64,000 nucleotides of DNA from OCS116 cluster bacterium AG-435-F03 (GTDB lineage: Bacteria > Pseudomonadota > Alphaproteobacteria > MED-G09): positions 62,001 through 126,000 of the forward strand of contig QCOV01000002.1 in assembly GCA_003212795.1 (NCBI GenBank). Reading direction: 5' to 3'. Both the position numbers and the translations under genes were made by a program. The notes below the pieces were generated by a model, which saw only the letters and a program-made list of their open reading frames with translations, was not told the origin of the DNA and ran no database searches. Numbering within the stretch: position 1 is the stretch's first letter; each line of letters begins with the position of its first letter. This document shows, one piece after another, positions 50,783-61,865 of the stretch.

Positions 50783-52038
50783 AAAATACTAATTGCTTTT
50801 CCTACTAGTTGCATAGATCCACAAATTAATATTCTTGATGGTTGCTCATCTTTAAGAATTAGTTTTTTATCAAATTCTTTTATCTCTCTAATATTAATAT
50901 TAACCCCAATAGTATTTTTCTTAATTTCATTAAAAGAATAATGATTATCGTTAATACCTATATATTTTATTTCATCAAAGATACCTTCAAAAGGAATTAT
51001 AAAATCCCTTATTTTCTTTCCTTTTTTAAGACTAAAAATTAAATTCATTTTTTTTGGTTTTTCAGAATTCATTTTTTTCATTTCATGAGCAATAGCTTTT
51101 GTTCCTGAGGAATTATGGCAACTATCAATCCATAGCTCTGATAAATTATTCTTACAATTAATTTTTTCGAGTCGACCGCGCCATTTTGTTTTTGAAATAC
51201 CTTCCTCAATAAACTTTTTTGATAAATTAATTTTTTTGAATTTTTTTAAAAATATAAGTGAGGCAATCGAAAGCGCTGCATTCATCTTCTGATGCTCTCC
51301 AATCATAAATGGATTATTAATTCTTATGCAGGTATTATTGTCTTCATAATAAAAAGACTCTTTTTTCTTTGTCATAGTCCAATCCAAACCATAAACAAAC
51401 CTATTTTCTTTGTTATGCAAAAAATTTTTTAATATAAAGTCAGTGATATTTTTTGGCTGTTTTCCAACAACTGTATGGGTTTTACTGTTAGTGATGCCTA
51501 TTTTTTCTTTTGTGATCTCAATAATATCATCTCCAAGAAAGTCTTCATGGTCATATGAAATAGGTGTAATGATCGCTAAATCTTTTTTTGGCAAGATATT
51601 TGTTGCATCAAATTGTCCTCCCATGCCAACTTCAAAAAGATTCCAATCTGCTTTGTGCTTATTGAATAAATATATCGCACAACAAGTAATAAATTCAAAA
51701 AAAGCAATTTTTCTATCCTTTGAATGCTGAAATAATCTATTTATTGTTTTTTCAAGAAGCTTATCTTCAACTATTTTATTATTAATTAATATTCTCTCAT
51801 TAATTTGAACTAAATGTGGTGAAGTAAAAGCATTAACTTTTAAATTATTCACTGTTAAACATGATTTAATATATGACAAAATCGAACCTTTACCATTTGT
51901 TCCTGCAACATGAATTATATTCTTAATTTTGTTTTGTGGATTTCCAATTTCATCAAGTAAACTAATTGTTCTTTCTAAGGATCTAGGTAAATTTTCCGAA
52001 AATTGTTTATGAAATTGATTAAAATTACTCTTTAACAT
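50779..52038 (-). CDS. folC: Folylpolyglutamate synthase/dihydrofolate synthase
   Basis: HVAGTNGKGSILSYIKSCL, FTSPHLVQINERI, VGMGGQFDATN, DSCHNSSGTKA. Second Met (52038) avoids overlap with accD; ORF track starts at 52068. Confidence 0.92.
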   Translation of the reverse strand: MLKSNFNQFHKQFSENLPRSLERTISLLDEIGNPQNKIKNIIHVAGTNGKGSILSYIKSCLTVNNLKVNAFTSPHLVQINERILINNKIVEDKLLEKTINRLFQHSKDRKIAFFEFITCCAIYLFNKHKADWNLFEVGMGGQFDATNILPKKDLAIITPISYDHEDFLGDDIIEITKEKIGITNSKTHTVVGKQPKNITDFILKNFLHNKENRFVYGLDWTMTKKKESFYYEDNNTCIRINNPFMIGEHQKMNAALSIASLIFLKKFKKINLSKKFIEEGISKTKWRGRLEKINCKNNLSELWIDSCHNSSGTKAIAHEMKKMNSEKPKKMNLIFSLKKGKKIRDFIIPFEGIFDEIKYIGINDNHYSFNEIKKNTIGVNINIREIKEFDKKLILKDEQPSRILICGSMQLVGKAISIF

Positions 52039-52039
52039 T

Positions 52040-52912
52040 CTATATGCTAGCAGATTTTTGAGTTTCACTATTCATAAGAATTTCTAGTATACTTGTAATA
52101 TTATTTTTTAAATCTTTTCTATGGGAAACCATATCAATCATACCATGATCCAGAAGATATTCTGATTTTTGAAAACCATCAGGTAGATTCTCTTTAATAG
52201 TATTTTCTATTACTCTTGGTCCAGCAAAACCAATCAAAGCATTTGGTTCTGCAATATGAATATCGCCCAACATAGCATAGGAAGCAGTGACACCTCCTGT
52301 AGTTGGGTTAGTCAATAAAACAATATAAGGAATTCTCTTTTCTCTTAAGGTTTGTATCATAATTGTTGTTCTTGGCATTTGCATTAATGATAAGATTCCC
52401 TCTTGCATTCTTGCTCCACCCGAAGAAGCACATAATATAAATGGACAATTATTATCCAAAGAATGTTTTATTGCCTTAATAATAGACTCACCAGCCGCCA
52501 TTCCTAGTGATCCTCCCATAAATTGAAAATCATGGACAGCTAGAGTCACATTAATTTTATTAATGGACCCGTAGCCTATCACAACTGAGTCTGTAATTTT
52601 AGTTTTCTTCTTCGATTCTTTGAGACGATCGATATATTTTTTTTCATCTCTAAACTTAAGAGGATCAATTGGCACAATCGGATCTTCGATGTATTTTATG
52701 GATCCTTGATCTAATAGTTGATTAAATCTTTCTTTGGCTGATATTCTCATATGATTATCGCACTCACTGCATACATATAAATTTTCTTTAGCATCTTTAT
52801 GGAAAAGCATTGCTTCGCAGTTGTTACACTTTAACCATAACTCTTTAGTTGACGATCTTTTAGAAAAGATTTTTTTAAGTCCCGGAGGTACAATTTTTTT
52901 AAACCAATTCAT
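52040..52912 (-). CDS. accD: Acetyl-CoA carboxylase carboxyltransferase subunit beta
   Basis: Zn ribbon LWLKCNNCEAMLF...VCSECDNHMRISAKERF, SSGGARMQEGILSLMQMPRT, LTNPTTGGVTASYAMLGDI. Confidence 0.96.
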   Translation of the reverse strand: MNWFKKIVPPGLKKIFSKRSSTKELWLKCNNCEAMLFHKDAKENLYVCSECDNHMRISAKERFNQLLDQGSIKYIEDPIVPIDPLKFRDEKKYIDRLKESKKKTKITDSVVIGYGSINKINVTLAVHDFQFMGGSLGMAAGESIIKAIKHSLDNNCPFILCASSGGARMQEGILSLMQMPRTTIMIQTLREKRIPYIVLLTNPTTGGVTASYAMLGDIHIAEPNALIGFAGPRVIENTIKENLPDGFQKSEYLLDHGMIDMVSHRKDLKNNITSILEILMNSETQKSASI

Positions 52913-52916
52913 AATA

Positions 52917-53723
52917 TTATATTACAGCCTTAAGACCTTTTATATACTCAGAAACCTCTGGTAAAACTAAATCTTCTTTATTATTTTGATAATTTCCCAT
53001 TATTTTTTCTATCAAAGACGAGCCTACTACTATTGCATCAGAAAATTCAGCTATCTTTTGAGCCTGGTCTGGTCTTTTAATACCAAATCCGACACCAATA
53101 GGAATATCGGTTTCTTTTTTTAATTTAATAACCTGCTCCTTTAAAATATCTAGATCAGGTTCTTTCGTTCCCGTTATACCCATAATTGAGACATAATAAA
53201 GAAAACCTGAGCTTTTATTTAAAACTATATTTAATCTTTTTTTGTCAGTAGTAGGTGTGGCAAGTCTTATAAAATCAAGATCAATATCTATTGTGAGATC
53301 ACACAATTCAGAATCATGCTCAGGAGGCAAATCAACAACAATTAAACCATCCACGCCATCATCTAAACATCTTTTTATAAAGTTCTCATTTCCATATTGA
53401 TAAATAGGATTGTAATAACCCATCAATATAATAGGCGTTTGAGAATTTTTACTTCTAAACTTTTTTATAAGATCAAAAGTTAACTCCATTGTATGACCAT
53501 TATCCAATGCGATCTTAGATGATTGTTGAATTATAGGCCCTTCAGCCATAGGGTCTGAAAAAGGCATACCAATTTCTATCAAATCACTTCCCGATTTTGA
53601 AAGTTCATTAATTATATCAAGACATAAGTCTTGATTTGGGAATCCTGCTGTAAGATATGTAATTAAACCAGTTTGAGAATTTGACTTTAATTCATCAAAG
53701 GTTCTTAAAATTCTTGTAGCCAT
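52917..53723 (-). CDS. trpA: Tryptophan synthase alpha subunit
   Basis: LITYLTAGFPN, LIEIGMPFSDPMAEGPIIQQSS, ILMGYYNPIYQYG, GVGFGIKRPDQA. Confidence 0.96.
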   Translation of the reverse strand: MATRILRTFDELKSNSQTGLITYLTAGFPNQDLCLDIINELSKSGSDLIEIGMPFSDPMAEGPIIQQSSKIALDNGHTMELTFDLIKKFRSKNSQTPIILMGYYNPIYQYGNENFIKRCLDDGVDGLIVVDLPPEHDSELCDLTIDIDLDFIRLATPTTDKKRLNIVLNKSSGFLYYVSIMGITGTKEPDLDILKEQVIKLKKETDIPIGVGFGIKRPDQAQKIAEFSDAIVVGSSLIEKIMGNYQNNKEDLVLPEVSEYIKGLKAVI

Positions 53724-54928
53724 TATACTTCTACACCAAGATAATCTGCAACCGTTTCAATATCTTTATCACCTCTACCACATAAATTAACGATAATTAT
53801 CTGATCTTTTTTCATATCTTTTGCAAGCTTGAAAACGAATGCTAGGGCATGAGAAGGCTCTAAAGCAGGAATAATTCCTTCGTATTTTGAACATATTTCA
53901 AAAGCATTTAACGCTTCATCATCTGTTGAAGATACATAATTTACTCTTCCTTGATCATTTAACCAGGAGTGTTCTGGTCCAATACCAGGATAATCAAGAC
54001 CAGCAGAAATTGAATGTCCTTCTCTAATCTGGCCTTCAGTATCTTGAAGTAGGTAGGTTCTGTTACCATGCAAAATTCCCGGTACTCCATTGGATAATGA
54101 AGCGGCGTGCTCATTACCATCTAATCCTAAACCAGCTGCTTCAACCCCATACATATCTACATCATCATCTAAAAATGGGTAGAATAAACCTAATGCATTT
54201 GATCCTCCACCAATACAAGCTACTAAAGCATCAGGCAATACATTTTCTTTATCAAGAATTTGTCTCCTTGCCTCTTCGCCAATAATTGATTGAAAATCTC
54301 TAACCATTGATGGATATGGATGAGGACCTGCTGCAGTACCAATCAAATAATAAGTATTTTCTACATTGGCAACCCAATCTCTTAATGCTTCATTCATAGC
54401 ATCCTTTAAAGTACCGTTTCCAGATTCCACAGGAACAATCTCACCACCAAGTAATTTTATTTTGAAAACATTAGACTTTTGACGCTCAATATCTTTTTTT
54501 CCCATATAAATTACACATTCAAAACCAAATCGAGCACACACAGTAGCTACGGCAACTCCATGCTGTCCAGCTCCAGTCTCAGCTATGATTCTATTTTTTC
54601 TCATTCTTTTTGCTAATAATATCTGCCCTATACAGTTATTTATTTTGTGACTACCAGTATGATTTAGTTCATCTCTTTTGAGATATATTTTTGCGCCTCC
54701 AAGATAATTTGTTAACCTCTCGGCAAAGTATAAGGGGCTCTCCCTTCCAATATAGTCTTTAGAAAATTGGTTAATTTCATTTTTGAAATCTTGGTCACTT
54801 AAAGCATCTGAATACGCTTTCTCAAGTTCAATTATTAGAGGCATTAATGTTTCTGCAACATATCGTCCGCCAAATAAACCGAAATTACCATCTGTATCTG
54901 GCCCTGATTTGTATGAATTTTTTTTCAT
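53723..54928 (-). CDS. trpB: Tryptophan synthase beta subunit
   Basis: [66 protein letters not shown]. Confidence 0.97.
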   Translation of the reverse strand: MKKNSYKSGPDTDGNFGLFGGRYVAETLMPLIIELEKAYSDALSDQDFKNEINQFSKDYIGRESPLYFAERLTNYLGGAKIYLKRDELNHTGSHKINNCIGQILLAKRMRKNRIIAETGAGQHGVAVATVCARFGFECVIYMGKKDIERQKSNVFKIKLLGGEIVPVESGNGTLKDAMNEALRDWVANVENTYYLIGTAAGPHPYPSMVRDFQSIIGEEARRQILDKENVLPDALVACIGGGSNALGLFYPFLDDDVDMYGVEAAGLGLDGNEHAASLSNGVPGILHGNRTYLLQDTEGQIREGHSISAGLDYPGIGPEHSWLNDQGRVNYVSSTDDEALNAFEICSKYEGIIPALEPSHALAFVFKLAKDMKKDQIIIVNLCGRGDKDIETVADYLGVEV

Positions 54929-54930
54929 AA

Positions 54931-55578
54931 TTACACCAATGCTTTAAATTCTTTATATAATTCCTTTATCATATAGCTATCTTTTACACCTAGTACTTTT
55001 TCAACTCCAGAGGAAATATCTATACAAGAAGCATTAGTGTCATTTATTGCATATTGAATATTATTGATATTAATTCCTCCAGCGAGGAAAAAATCCTTTC
55101 CTTTCCAACTCTTGAGAATTTCCCAATTAAAGGTTTTATTTAAACCGCCTTTTTGACCTTTATCTTTATTAGTGGGTTTTGTATCAAATAAGCAGTAATC
55201 AACTATATCTTCATACAGAACCGCATTATCAAGATCCTTATTATCATTTACTCCAAATGCTTTTATGATAGGTATATTAAATAAATTCTTTATCTCATAA
55301 CATCTCTTAGTGCTTTCGTTACCATGTAACTGAATATATGTAGCATCAATAGATCTTATACTTTCATCTAAATAAGCATCAGAAGGGTCTACAAAAACTC
55401 CAACTCTTTCAACTTTGCTACAATAACTAGATAAATTATTACTTTTTGCATAACTTGGTTTGATTTTTCTTGGACTTACATCAGCAAAATTAAATCCTAT
55501 AAAATCAATACCTAATTCATTGCACACTGATATATCCTTAGGGTCTTTAACCCCACATATTTTAATTTTTTTTATCAT
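54931..55578 (-). CDS. trpF: Phosphoribosylanthranilate isomerase
   Basis: [43 protein letters not shown]. Confidence 0.93.
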   Translation of the reverse strand: MIKKIKICGVKDPKDISVCNELGIDFIGFNFADVSPRKIKPSYAKSNNLSSYCSKVERVGVFVDPSDAYLDESIRSIDATYIQLHGNESTKRCYEIKNLFNIPIIKAFGVNDNKDLDNAVLYEDIVDYCLFDTKPTNKDKGQKGGLNKTFNWEILKSWKGKDFFLAGGININNIQYAINDTNASCIDISSGVEKVLGVKDSYMIKELYKEFKALV

Positions 55579-56276
55579 TTAATAGAATTTACTATTTCTA
55601 TCGCAGTATTCTTTGGATCTTTAGACTCAGTAATTGGTCTTCCTATAACAAGGTGATCTGCACCTAGTATAATTGCCTCTTTTGGCGTCATTACTCGTTT
55701 CTGATCATTTTTATTAGAACCTTCAGGTCTAATACCTGGTACGATAATTTTGAAATTGTTTCCGCAGGATTCTCTTACCATTTTTATTTCTTCTGATGAA
55801 CATACCACACCTGACAAGCCTGATTCTTTGGCTAGCGTTGCAAGATTAGATACAAGATCTTTGGTTGAAATATCTATTCCCATCATACTTAGGTCATCAT
55901 TATCTAAACTAGTCAAAATAGTAACTGCTATCAAATTAGTTTCAGGTGAACTTTGAGATATCGCCTCCAATGCATATTCCATCATCTTTTTTCCTCCCAA
56001 AGCATGGACATTTAATATTGCCGGCTTCAAAGAAGAAAGTGTATCAATAGTTTTCTTCACAGTTTGTGGAATATCATGAATTTTTAAATCTAAAAAAATT
56101 GGAATATCTAAATTTTGTATTTTTATTATTCCTTCGGGACCGTATGTATCAAAATACTCTAAACCAAGCTTAACTGCTCCAATATGTCCTTGAAGTTCTT
56201 TTGAAAGTTCATAAGCTTCAATTTCGGAATTTTTATCAATTGCAACAATAATAGGGTTTAGAAAAACCTGGTCCAT
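55575..56276 (-). CDS. pyrF: Orotidine 5'-phosphate decarboxylase
   Basis: IPIFLDLKIHDIPQTVKKTI, VPGIRPEGSNKNDQKRVMTPKEAI, LVIGRPIT. Confidence 0.95.
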   Translation of the reverse strand: MDQVFLNPIIVAIDKNSEIEAYELSKELQGHIGAVKLGLEYFDTYGPEGIIKIQNLDIPIFLDLKIHDIPQTVKKTIDTLSSLKPAILNVHALGGKKMMEYALEAISQSSPETNLIAVTILTSLDNDDLSMMGIDISTKDLVSNLATLAKESGLSGVVCSSEEIKMVRESCGNNFKIIVPGIRPEGSNKNDQKRVMTPKEAIILGADHLVIGRPITESKDPKNTAIEIVNSIK

Positions 56277-56560
56277 TATGCTTTATAGTTAAGTCTATCC
56301 CTCAAACCTTTTCCAGATTTAAAAATCGGGGCTTTTTTTTCTGGAACAAACACACTTTCTCCAGTTCTTGGATTTCTGCCATTCTTAGATTTTCTTTTTC
56401 GTATAGATAAGGAGCCAAAACCTCTAATTTCCACTCTCCCATCATTTTCTAAAGTAGAAGTGATCTTTTCAAGCACAAGTGATGTTATACTTTCTACATC
56501 TTTCTGTATTAGATGGGGGTTTTTATTTAATAATTTTTTAACTAATTGAGATTTAATCAT
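56276..56560 (-). CDS. ihfB: Integration host factor subunit beta
   Basis: SQLVKKLLNKNPHLIQKDVESIT, GRVEIRGFGSLSIRKRKSKNGRNPRTGESVFVPEKKAPIFKSGKGLRDRLN; next to rpsA. Confidence 0.93.
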   Translation of the reverse strand: MIKSQLVKKLLNKNPHLIQKDVESITSLVLEKITSTLENDGRVEIRGFGSLSIRKRKSKNGRNPRTGESVFVPEKKAPIFKSGKGLRDRLNYKA

Positions 56561-56566
56561 TATTAT

Positions 56567-58315
56567 CTATTCTTTATTATCTTCTGTAATTTCATCATCC
56601 TGTGTTTCTGAATTTTTGTCAAAGGCTTCTCCTAAAATATCTCCAAGAGAGGCTCCAGAATCTTTTGATCCATATTGCTTAATAGCCTCTTTTTCATCAG
56701 AAATTTGAAGGGCCTTAATTGATAATGTTACTTTACGGGATTTTCTATCAAAACTTATAATTTTTGCATCTACTTTCTGCCCGACTTCAAATCTTGATGG
56801 ATCTTGTTCAGATTTATCCATAGATAAATCATTTCTTTTTATAAATGCAGGGAAACCTTCACCAATTTCAACATCAATGCCACCTTTATCAGAATTAATT
56901 ACAGTGCATGTTACAACTGAACCTTTCTTGAGGTTAACATCGCCTATTGGGTCATCCACTAATTGTTTTATTCCTAGAGAAATTCTTTCTTTATCAATTT
57001 CAAAATCTAGAATTTGCGCGTCAATTTCTTGTCCTACACTATATTCTTTAATTGCAACATCTCCAGGTACTTTCCAATCAATATCTGATAAGTGTACTAG
57101 ACCATCAAGGCCTTCCTCGACTTGAACAAAAATACCAAAATCAGTTATGTTCTGAATATTACCCTTAAGATTAGTACCTATAGGATTTTTCTGAGCAAAA
57201 TTCTCCCATGGATTATCTACACATTGTTTAATACCTAAGGATAATCTTTTTTTATCGGTATCTATTTCTAAAACCATGACTTCTAATTCATCACCTATAG
57301 AAACATAATTCTCTGGCTTCTGAATTTTAGAAACCCAACTCATTTCAGAAACATGAACTAAACCTTCAAGGCCTCCATCCACTTCTACAAATGCTCCATA
57401 ATCCGCCATATTTGTAACTAAACCTTTATATTTATTCCCTACAATATATTTACTTTCTGAATCTAACCATGGATCATCTAATAGCTGCTTCATACCAAGA
57501 GATATTTTCATATCTTCTTTGATAATTTTAAGAATCTTAACCTTAATTTTATCACCAATATTTATTGCTTCGGAAGGCTTATTAATCCTTTTCCAAGATA
57601 TATCAGTTACATGAAGTAAACCATCAACACCACCTAAATCAACAAATGCACCGTAGTCAGTTATATTCTTGACAATACCTTCAATTTCTTGGCCTTCACT
57701 TAAATTATTAAGAATTTCAGACTTATCAATAGAGTTATTATCAGATAATACAGATTTCCTTGATACTACTATATTTCCTCTTTTTTTGTCCATCTTAAGT
57801 ATATGAAAGGATTGAGGGGTATTCATAAATGGTCTTATATCTTTAACAGGCCGTATATCAACTTGGCTGCCTGGAAGAAAAGCTTGAGTTCCATCAATAT
57901 CGACTGTAAAGCCTCCTCTAACTTTTCCATTAATAATACCTTCAACAATAACATTATTCTTTTGATCTTCTTCTAGTTTAACCCAATTTTCTTCTCTTTT
58001 AGCTTTATCTCGGGATAGAACCGCATCCCCTAATGCATTCTCAATTCTTTCTAAATAAACATCAACTTGGTCACCGATTGTAAGACCATGAGAACCATCA
58101 TTCGAGGAAAATTCACTTAAAGAAATTCTACCTTCAGTTTTCAAACCTACATCAACAATTACTAAATCAGATTCAATTGATATTACAGTACCTTTAACAA
58201 TCTTACCCTCGTTAACTTGATTAATCTCAAAGCTTTCCTCTAAAAGCTTTGCAAATTCCTTAGTTACACTATCTTGTGCTGAACTATTTTGCTGTGTTTC
58301 GGTTATATTAGACAA
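56567..58315 (-). CDS. rpsA: 30S ribosomal protein S1
   Basis: 582 aa, multiple S1 domains (GAFVDLGGVDGLLHVTDISW, GAFVEVDGGLEGLVHVSEMSW, GIFVQVEEGLDGLVHLSDIDW). Confidence 0.96.
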   Translation of the reverse strand: MSNITETQQNSSAQDSVTKEFAKLLEESFEINQVNEGKIVKGTVISIESDLVIVDVGLKTEGRISLSEFSSNDGSHGLTIGDQVDVYLERIENALGDAVLSRDKAKREENWVKLEEDQKNNVIVEGIINGKVRGGFTVDIDGTQAFLPGSQVDIRPVKDIRPFMNTPQSFHILKMDKKRGNIVVSRKSVLSDNNSIDKSEILNNLSEGQEIEGIVKNITDYGAFVDLGGVDGLLHVTDISWKRINKPSEAINIGDKIKVKILKIIKEDMKISLGMKQLLDDPWLDSESKYIVGNKYKGLVTNMADYGAFVEVDGGLEGLVHVSEMSWVSKIQKPENYVSIGDELEVMVLEIDTDKKRLSLGIKQCVDNPWENFAQKNPIGTNLKGNIQNITDFGIFVQVEEGLDGLVHLSDIDWKVPGDVAIKEYSVGQEIDAQILDFEIDKERISLGIKQLVDDPIGDVNLKKGSVVTCTVINSDKGGIDVEIGEGFPAFIKRNDLSMDKSEQDPSRFEVGQKVDAKIISFDRKSRKVTLSIKALQISDEKEAIKQYGSKDSGASLGDILGEAFDKNSETQDDEITEDNKE

Positions 58316-58318
58316 GCA

Positions 58319-58966
58319 TTACTCCTTTTTACTTATTACCTTTTCAATTTCCCTTTGCACTATAATATTAACCTCCTCTATTGTTAAATCAGAAGTATCA
58401 ATTACTATCGCATCTTTTGCAATTTTTAAAGGTGCGACGCTCCTTTCCATATCTCTTTGATCCCTTTTTTGCAATTCTTTTATTACAAGTTTTTTATCTA
58501 TTTTTGGATTATTTAATACTAACTCCTCAAAACGCCTATTTGCTCTATCTTTTAGAGAAGCTGTTACATAAAATTTTATCTCAGCATCAGGAAAAATTAC
58601 TGTAGTTATGTCCCTTCCATCAATAACAATACCGCTTTTATCACTATGGATTTTTTTAAAATTCAGCTGAAATATCTTCAAACTTTCCCTTACAGAACTA
58701 AAAGAAGAAATTTTTGAAGAGATTTGATCAATTTCCTCTGTTCTAAGTTTATCAACATTTATTTCTTCAATATTTAGATTTTGTGCATATTTCAAAACTC
58801 TTTTTTCATCGAAAACATTTTCACCACCTTTATGACATAGATAAGCAACTGATCGATACAAAATACCACTATCAAGATGTGGGAAATTATAAAATGAAGA
58901 GATATTTTTTGCTATTGTTCCCTTTCCTGACCCTGCAAGGCCATCTATCGCAATAACTATAGTCAT
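58319..58966 (-). CDS. cmk: Cytidylate kinase
   Basis: IAIDGLAGSGKGTIAKNIS, HLDSGILYRSVAYL, VIDGRDITTVIFPDAEIKFYVTASLKDRANRR. Confidence 0.95.
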   Translation of the reverse strand: MTIVIAIDGLAGSGKGTIAKNISSFYNFPHLDSGILYRSVAYLCHKGGENVFDEKRVLKYAQNLNIEEINVDKLRTEEIDQISSKISSFSSVRESLKIFQLNFKKIHSDKSGIVIDGRDITTVIFPDAEIKFYVTASLKDRANRRFEELVLNNPKIDKKLVIKELQKRDQRDMERSVAPLKIAKDAIVIDTSDLTIEEVNIIVQREIEKVISKKE

Positions 58967-58983
58967 ATCTCTCTCATCTAATT

Positions 58984-60297
58984 TTATTTTTTTGACAACT
59001 TAGCGCCAACTTTAATCATAACTTTATAAAAAGATGGAAAACTTGTTTTTATGGTCTCGGAATTATCAATTTTTATTTCTTTCTTTGATACTAACCCCAT
59101 GATTAAGGCCGACATAGCCATCCTATGGTCTAAATTTGTTTTAATTTCAATTCCACCTTTTTTTAATTCACATCTTCCATGAATAATTATTGTATCCTTT
59201 TTAGACTCAACTCTTACCCCATTTTTTTCTAATAGATTAATAATTCCTGTAAATCTATCACTCTCTTTAAATCTAAGTTCGTTAATTCCTTTAAAATAAG
59301 TTTTACCCTTTGCCATAGAAGCTGCAACTGCAAGAATTGGATAATCATCTATCATCGTTGGAGAAAATTTCCTTGGTACATCAACCCCTATTAATTTGCT
59401 TGACCTTACTCTAATATCATAAACATCTTCTGCAGCCATAATTCTGTGATTTAAAAAACTTATATCAGCACCCATATTTTTTAAAACTCTAAATGCACCA
59501 TCTCTAGTTGAGTTTATTAAAACATTTTTGACAATTATATCTGAATTTTTACAAATCAATGCCGCTATAATAGGAAATAAAGCAGAGGACGGGTCACCAG
59601 GAACACTTACATCTATTCCATTAAGTTCATTAACTCCCTTTATTGAAATTTCTTTTGCATTTCTTTTTTTAGTAATATTAATATTTGCCCCATATAACCC
59701 TAGCAACCTCTCTGTATGATCTCTTGTATTAAATTTATCCTTCACTGTAGTTATTCCAGGAGTATTTAATGCCCCTAGCAGGACTGCCGATTTAATCTGA
59801 GCGGATGGTTCCTCTAAATCAAAACTAAAAGGAATTGGATTATCTGAACCTTTTAATATTGCAGGTAAATAATTATCTTTTCTTAATGAGTAGTTAGAGC
59901 CAAAATTAATTAAAGGCTTTAAAACTCTATTCATTGGTCGTATCGATAACGATGAATCACCAACATATAAGGTAGTAATAGAATGAGAGGCAGATAAGCC
60001 CATGATTAATCTAGCTGCAGTACCTGAATTACCAAAGTCTAATGCTGATTTTGGTTCTAATAAACCTCCCAAGCCTACTCCTTTAATCGAACAATTAAAT
60101 GAATTTTTAAATTCAATTGAAGCACCAAAATTTTGCATAGCTCCAATAGTTTTCATAATATCATCACTTTTTAAGAGGCCTTTAATATTGCTTCTCCCAA
60201 TAGCAATAGAAGATAAAATAACTAACCTGTGCGAAATGGATTTATCTCCAGGAATTAAAATATTGCCTTTTAATTTTTTACTGCTTATAGATTTCAT
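58984..60297 (-). CDS. aroA: 3-phosphoshikimate 1-carboxyvinyltransferase
   Basis: LKGNILIPGDKSISHRLVILSSIAIG, LDFGNSGTAARLIMGL, SVPGDPSSALFPIIAAL, ELRFKESDRF, DHRMAMSALI. Confidence 0.96.
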   Translation of the reverse strand: MKSISSKKLKGNILIPGDKSISHRLVILSSIAIGRSNIKGLLKSDDIMKTIGAMQNFGASIEFKNSFNCSIKGVGLGGLLEPKSALDFGNSGTAARLIMGLSASHSITTLYVGDSSLSIRPMNRVLKPLINFGSNYSLRKDNYLPAILKGSDNPIPFSFDLEEPSAQIKSAVLLGALNTPGITTVKDKFNTRDHTERLLGLYGANINITKKRNAKEISIKGVNELNGIDVSVPGDPSSALFPIIAALICKNSDIIVKNVLINSTRDGAFRVLKNMGADISFLNHRIMAAEDVYDIRVRSSKLIGVDVPRKFSPTMIDDYPILAVAASMAKGKTYFKGINELRFKESDRFTGIINLLEKNGVRVESKKDTIIIHGRCELKKGGIEIKTNLDHRMAMSALIMGLVSKKEIKIDNSETIKTSFPSFYKVMIKVGAKLSKK

Positions 60298-60414
60298 TTG
60301 TTAATTTATATATCATATTATTAGCTTTATTGTTTATTAGATTTATAATTAATAATTAACTTTGACAGTAAGATTTGTACATGGCAAATCAGTTTAAAAA
60401 TAATAGGTGTTCAA

Positions 60415-60879
60415 TTGGATAAAGAGAAACTTGGCAAAAAATGGATTTGTCCTACGACAGGCAAAAAATTCTATGACTTAAATCAGGAACCTGTAAAGAG
60501 TCCTTATACTGGTGAACTTTTAGAAGTAACAAATACTGAGGATTTAGAAAAAGAAAAAGAAAAAGAAATTATTCTTAATGCTGATGATAAAGAGAATTCA
60601 CAAATTTCTGAAACAGATGAAGTTAAAGATACTGATGATGCTGAATCTGATATCGAAATACTTGATGATAGTGCAGAAGATACAATTCCTGAAATTGAAG
60701 ATGATAATTTTAGTGATGAATCAGAGAATTCAGACTCAAATATTGATGAGCTCGAAGAGTTTGAGATAGATGGAGAAATTGATGATGATCTTGATGATGA
60801 TGAATTCCTTGATAATAATGATGATAACTCAGTTGAAGATGTTATTAGTTCAGTTAAAAAAAATAAAGAAGAAGACTAA
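60415..60879 (+). CDS. TIGR02300 family protein (FYDLN-motif, acidic tail; TTG start)
   Basis: KLGKKWICPTTGKKFYDLNQEPVKSPYTGE followed by D/E-rich tail; next to tRNA-Ala and aroA as in other alphaproteobacteria. Confidence 0.9.
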   Translation: MDKEKLGKKWICPTTGKKFYDLNQEPVKSPYTGELLEVTNTEDLEKEKEKEIILNADDKENSQISETDEVKDTDDAESDIEILDDSAEDTIPEIEDDNFSDESENSDSNIDELEEFEIDGEIDDDLDDDEFLDNNDDNSVEDVISSVKKNKEED

Positions 60880-60880
60880 A

Positions 60881-60956
<76 letters not shown>

Positions 60957-60963
60957 AAATAAA

Positions 60964-61035
60964 ATGAAATTTGTTATAATAATAATTGTACTTGGACTTC
61001 TAACATTTCTTACACTTGCATTGGTTGCATTATAG
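60964..61035 (+). CDS. Putative 23-aa single-TM micropeptide
   Basis: MKFVIIIIVLGLLTFLTLALVAL immediately after tRNA-Ala; hydrophobic; no clear SD (tRNA 3' end lies just upstream). Confidence 0.25.
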   Translation: MKFVIIIIVLGLLTFLTLALVAL

Positions 61036-61040
61036 AAATT

Positions 61041-61865
61041 TTAATTATTATTCTTATCAAGAATAATATTATCAATTAATCTTACTTTACCTAGTTTAGC
61101 AGCAACAGCAATCAAAGCACCCTCTTCAAAATTTTTAGCTTCCTTAAGACTTTTCTTATCAAAGATGCCTAAATAATCTATTTGAATATTATGTCGTTCT
61201 AGTTTTTCAGATGATTTTTTTATTAGTTCGGGTATTGTAAATTTCTTTCGATTATTATTTATCCATTTAAGATTTTCATAAATATTTGGTGCAATTTTTC
61301 TTTCATCTCTTGTTAAAAGATTATTGCGTGAAGACATAGCAAGCCCATCCTTCTCTCTAATAATAGGTAAACCAATAATTTTTATTCCTGGAAAATAATT
61401 TTTTGCAAATTTTCTGACTAATATAAATTGCTGATAATCCTTTAAGCCAAAAAAAGCATGCGTGGGACGAATAACAGAAAAAATTTTATTAATTATTGTT
61501 AAAACACCGTCAAAATGTCCTGGTCTATCTTTTCCACATAATTTCTTTGAAATTGAAGGTGCTTTTATTAATTTTAATTCTTTAGCAAAATTATCTTGAG
61601 GAATAAAAACATAATCACAATCAATTTTTTTTAATTTTTTAATATCCGAAACTATAGTTCTTGGATAATTTTTAAAATCTTCATTTGGCCCAAATTGGAG
61701 AGGATTAATAAAAATAGATACTATAGTTTTATCATTATAATTTTTAGCTTCTTTAATAAGACTAAGATGACCATCATGAAGATTCCCCATAGTTGGTATT
61801 AAACTTAGACTTTTTGCGTTTAACCGATTATCTTCAATATCATTTTCTGTTTCAAAAATTTTCAT
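61041..61865 (-). CDS. panC: Pantoate--beta-alanine ligase
   Basis: LIPTMGNLHDGHLSLI, SIFINPLQFGPNEDF, FFGLKDYQQFILVRK, REKDGLAMSSRN. Confidence 0.96.
   Translation of the reverse strand: MKIFETENDIEDNRLNAKSLSLIPTMGNLHDGHLSLIKEAKNYNDKTIVSIFINPLQFGPNEDFKNYPRTIVSDIKKLKKIDCDYVFIPQDNFAKELKLIKAPSISKKLCGKDRPGHFDGVLTIINKIFSVIRPTHAFFGLKDYQQFILVRKFAKNYFPGIKIIGLPIIREKDGLAMSSRNNLLTRDERKIAPNIYENLKWINNNRKKFTIPELIKKSSEKLERHNIQIDYLGIFDKKSLKEAKNFEEGALIAVAAKLGKVRLIDNIILDKNNN

Noticed and set aside
58228-58252. Inverted repeat CAAAGCTTTCC...AAAGCTTTG near the rpsA 5' end
   Set aside because: Lies inside the conserved rpsA coding region (FEINQVNEG...KLLEESFEI) and is short; not clearly regulatory.
60775-60830. 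Apparent GAT microsatellite
   Set aside because: Explained by the acidic coding tail; the repeat is imperfect and in frame with the FYDLN protein.
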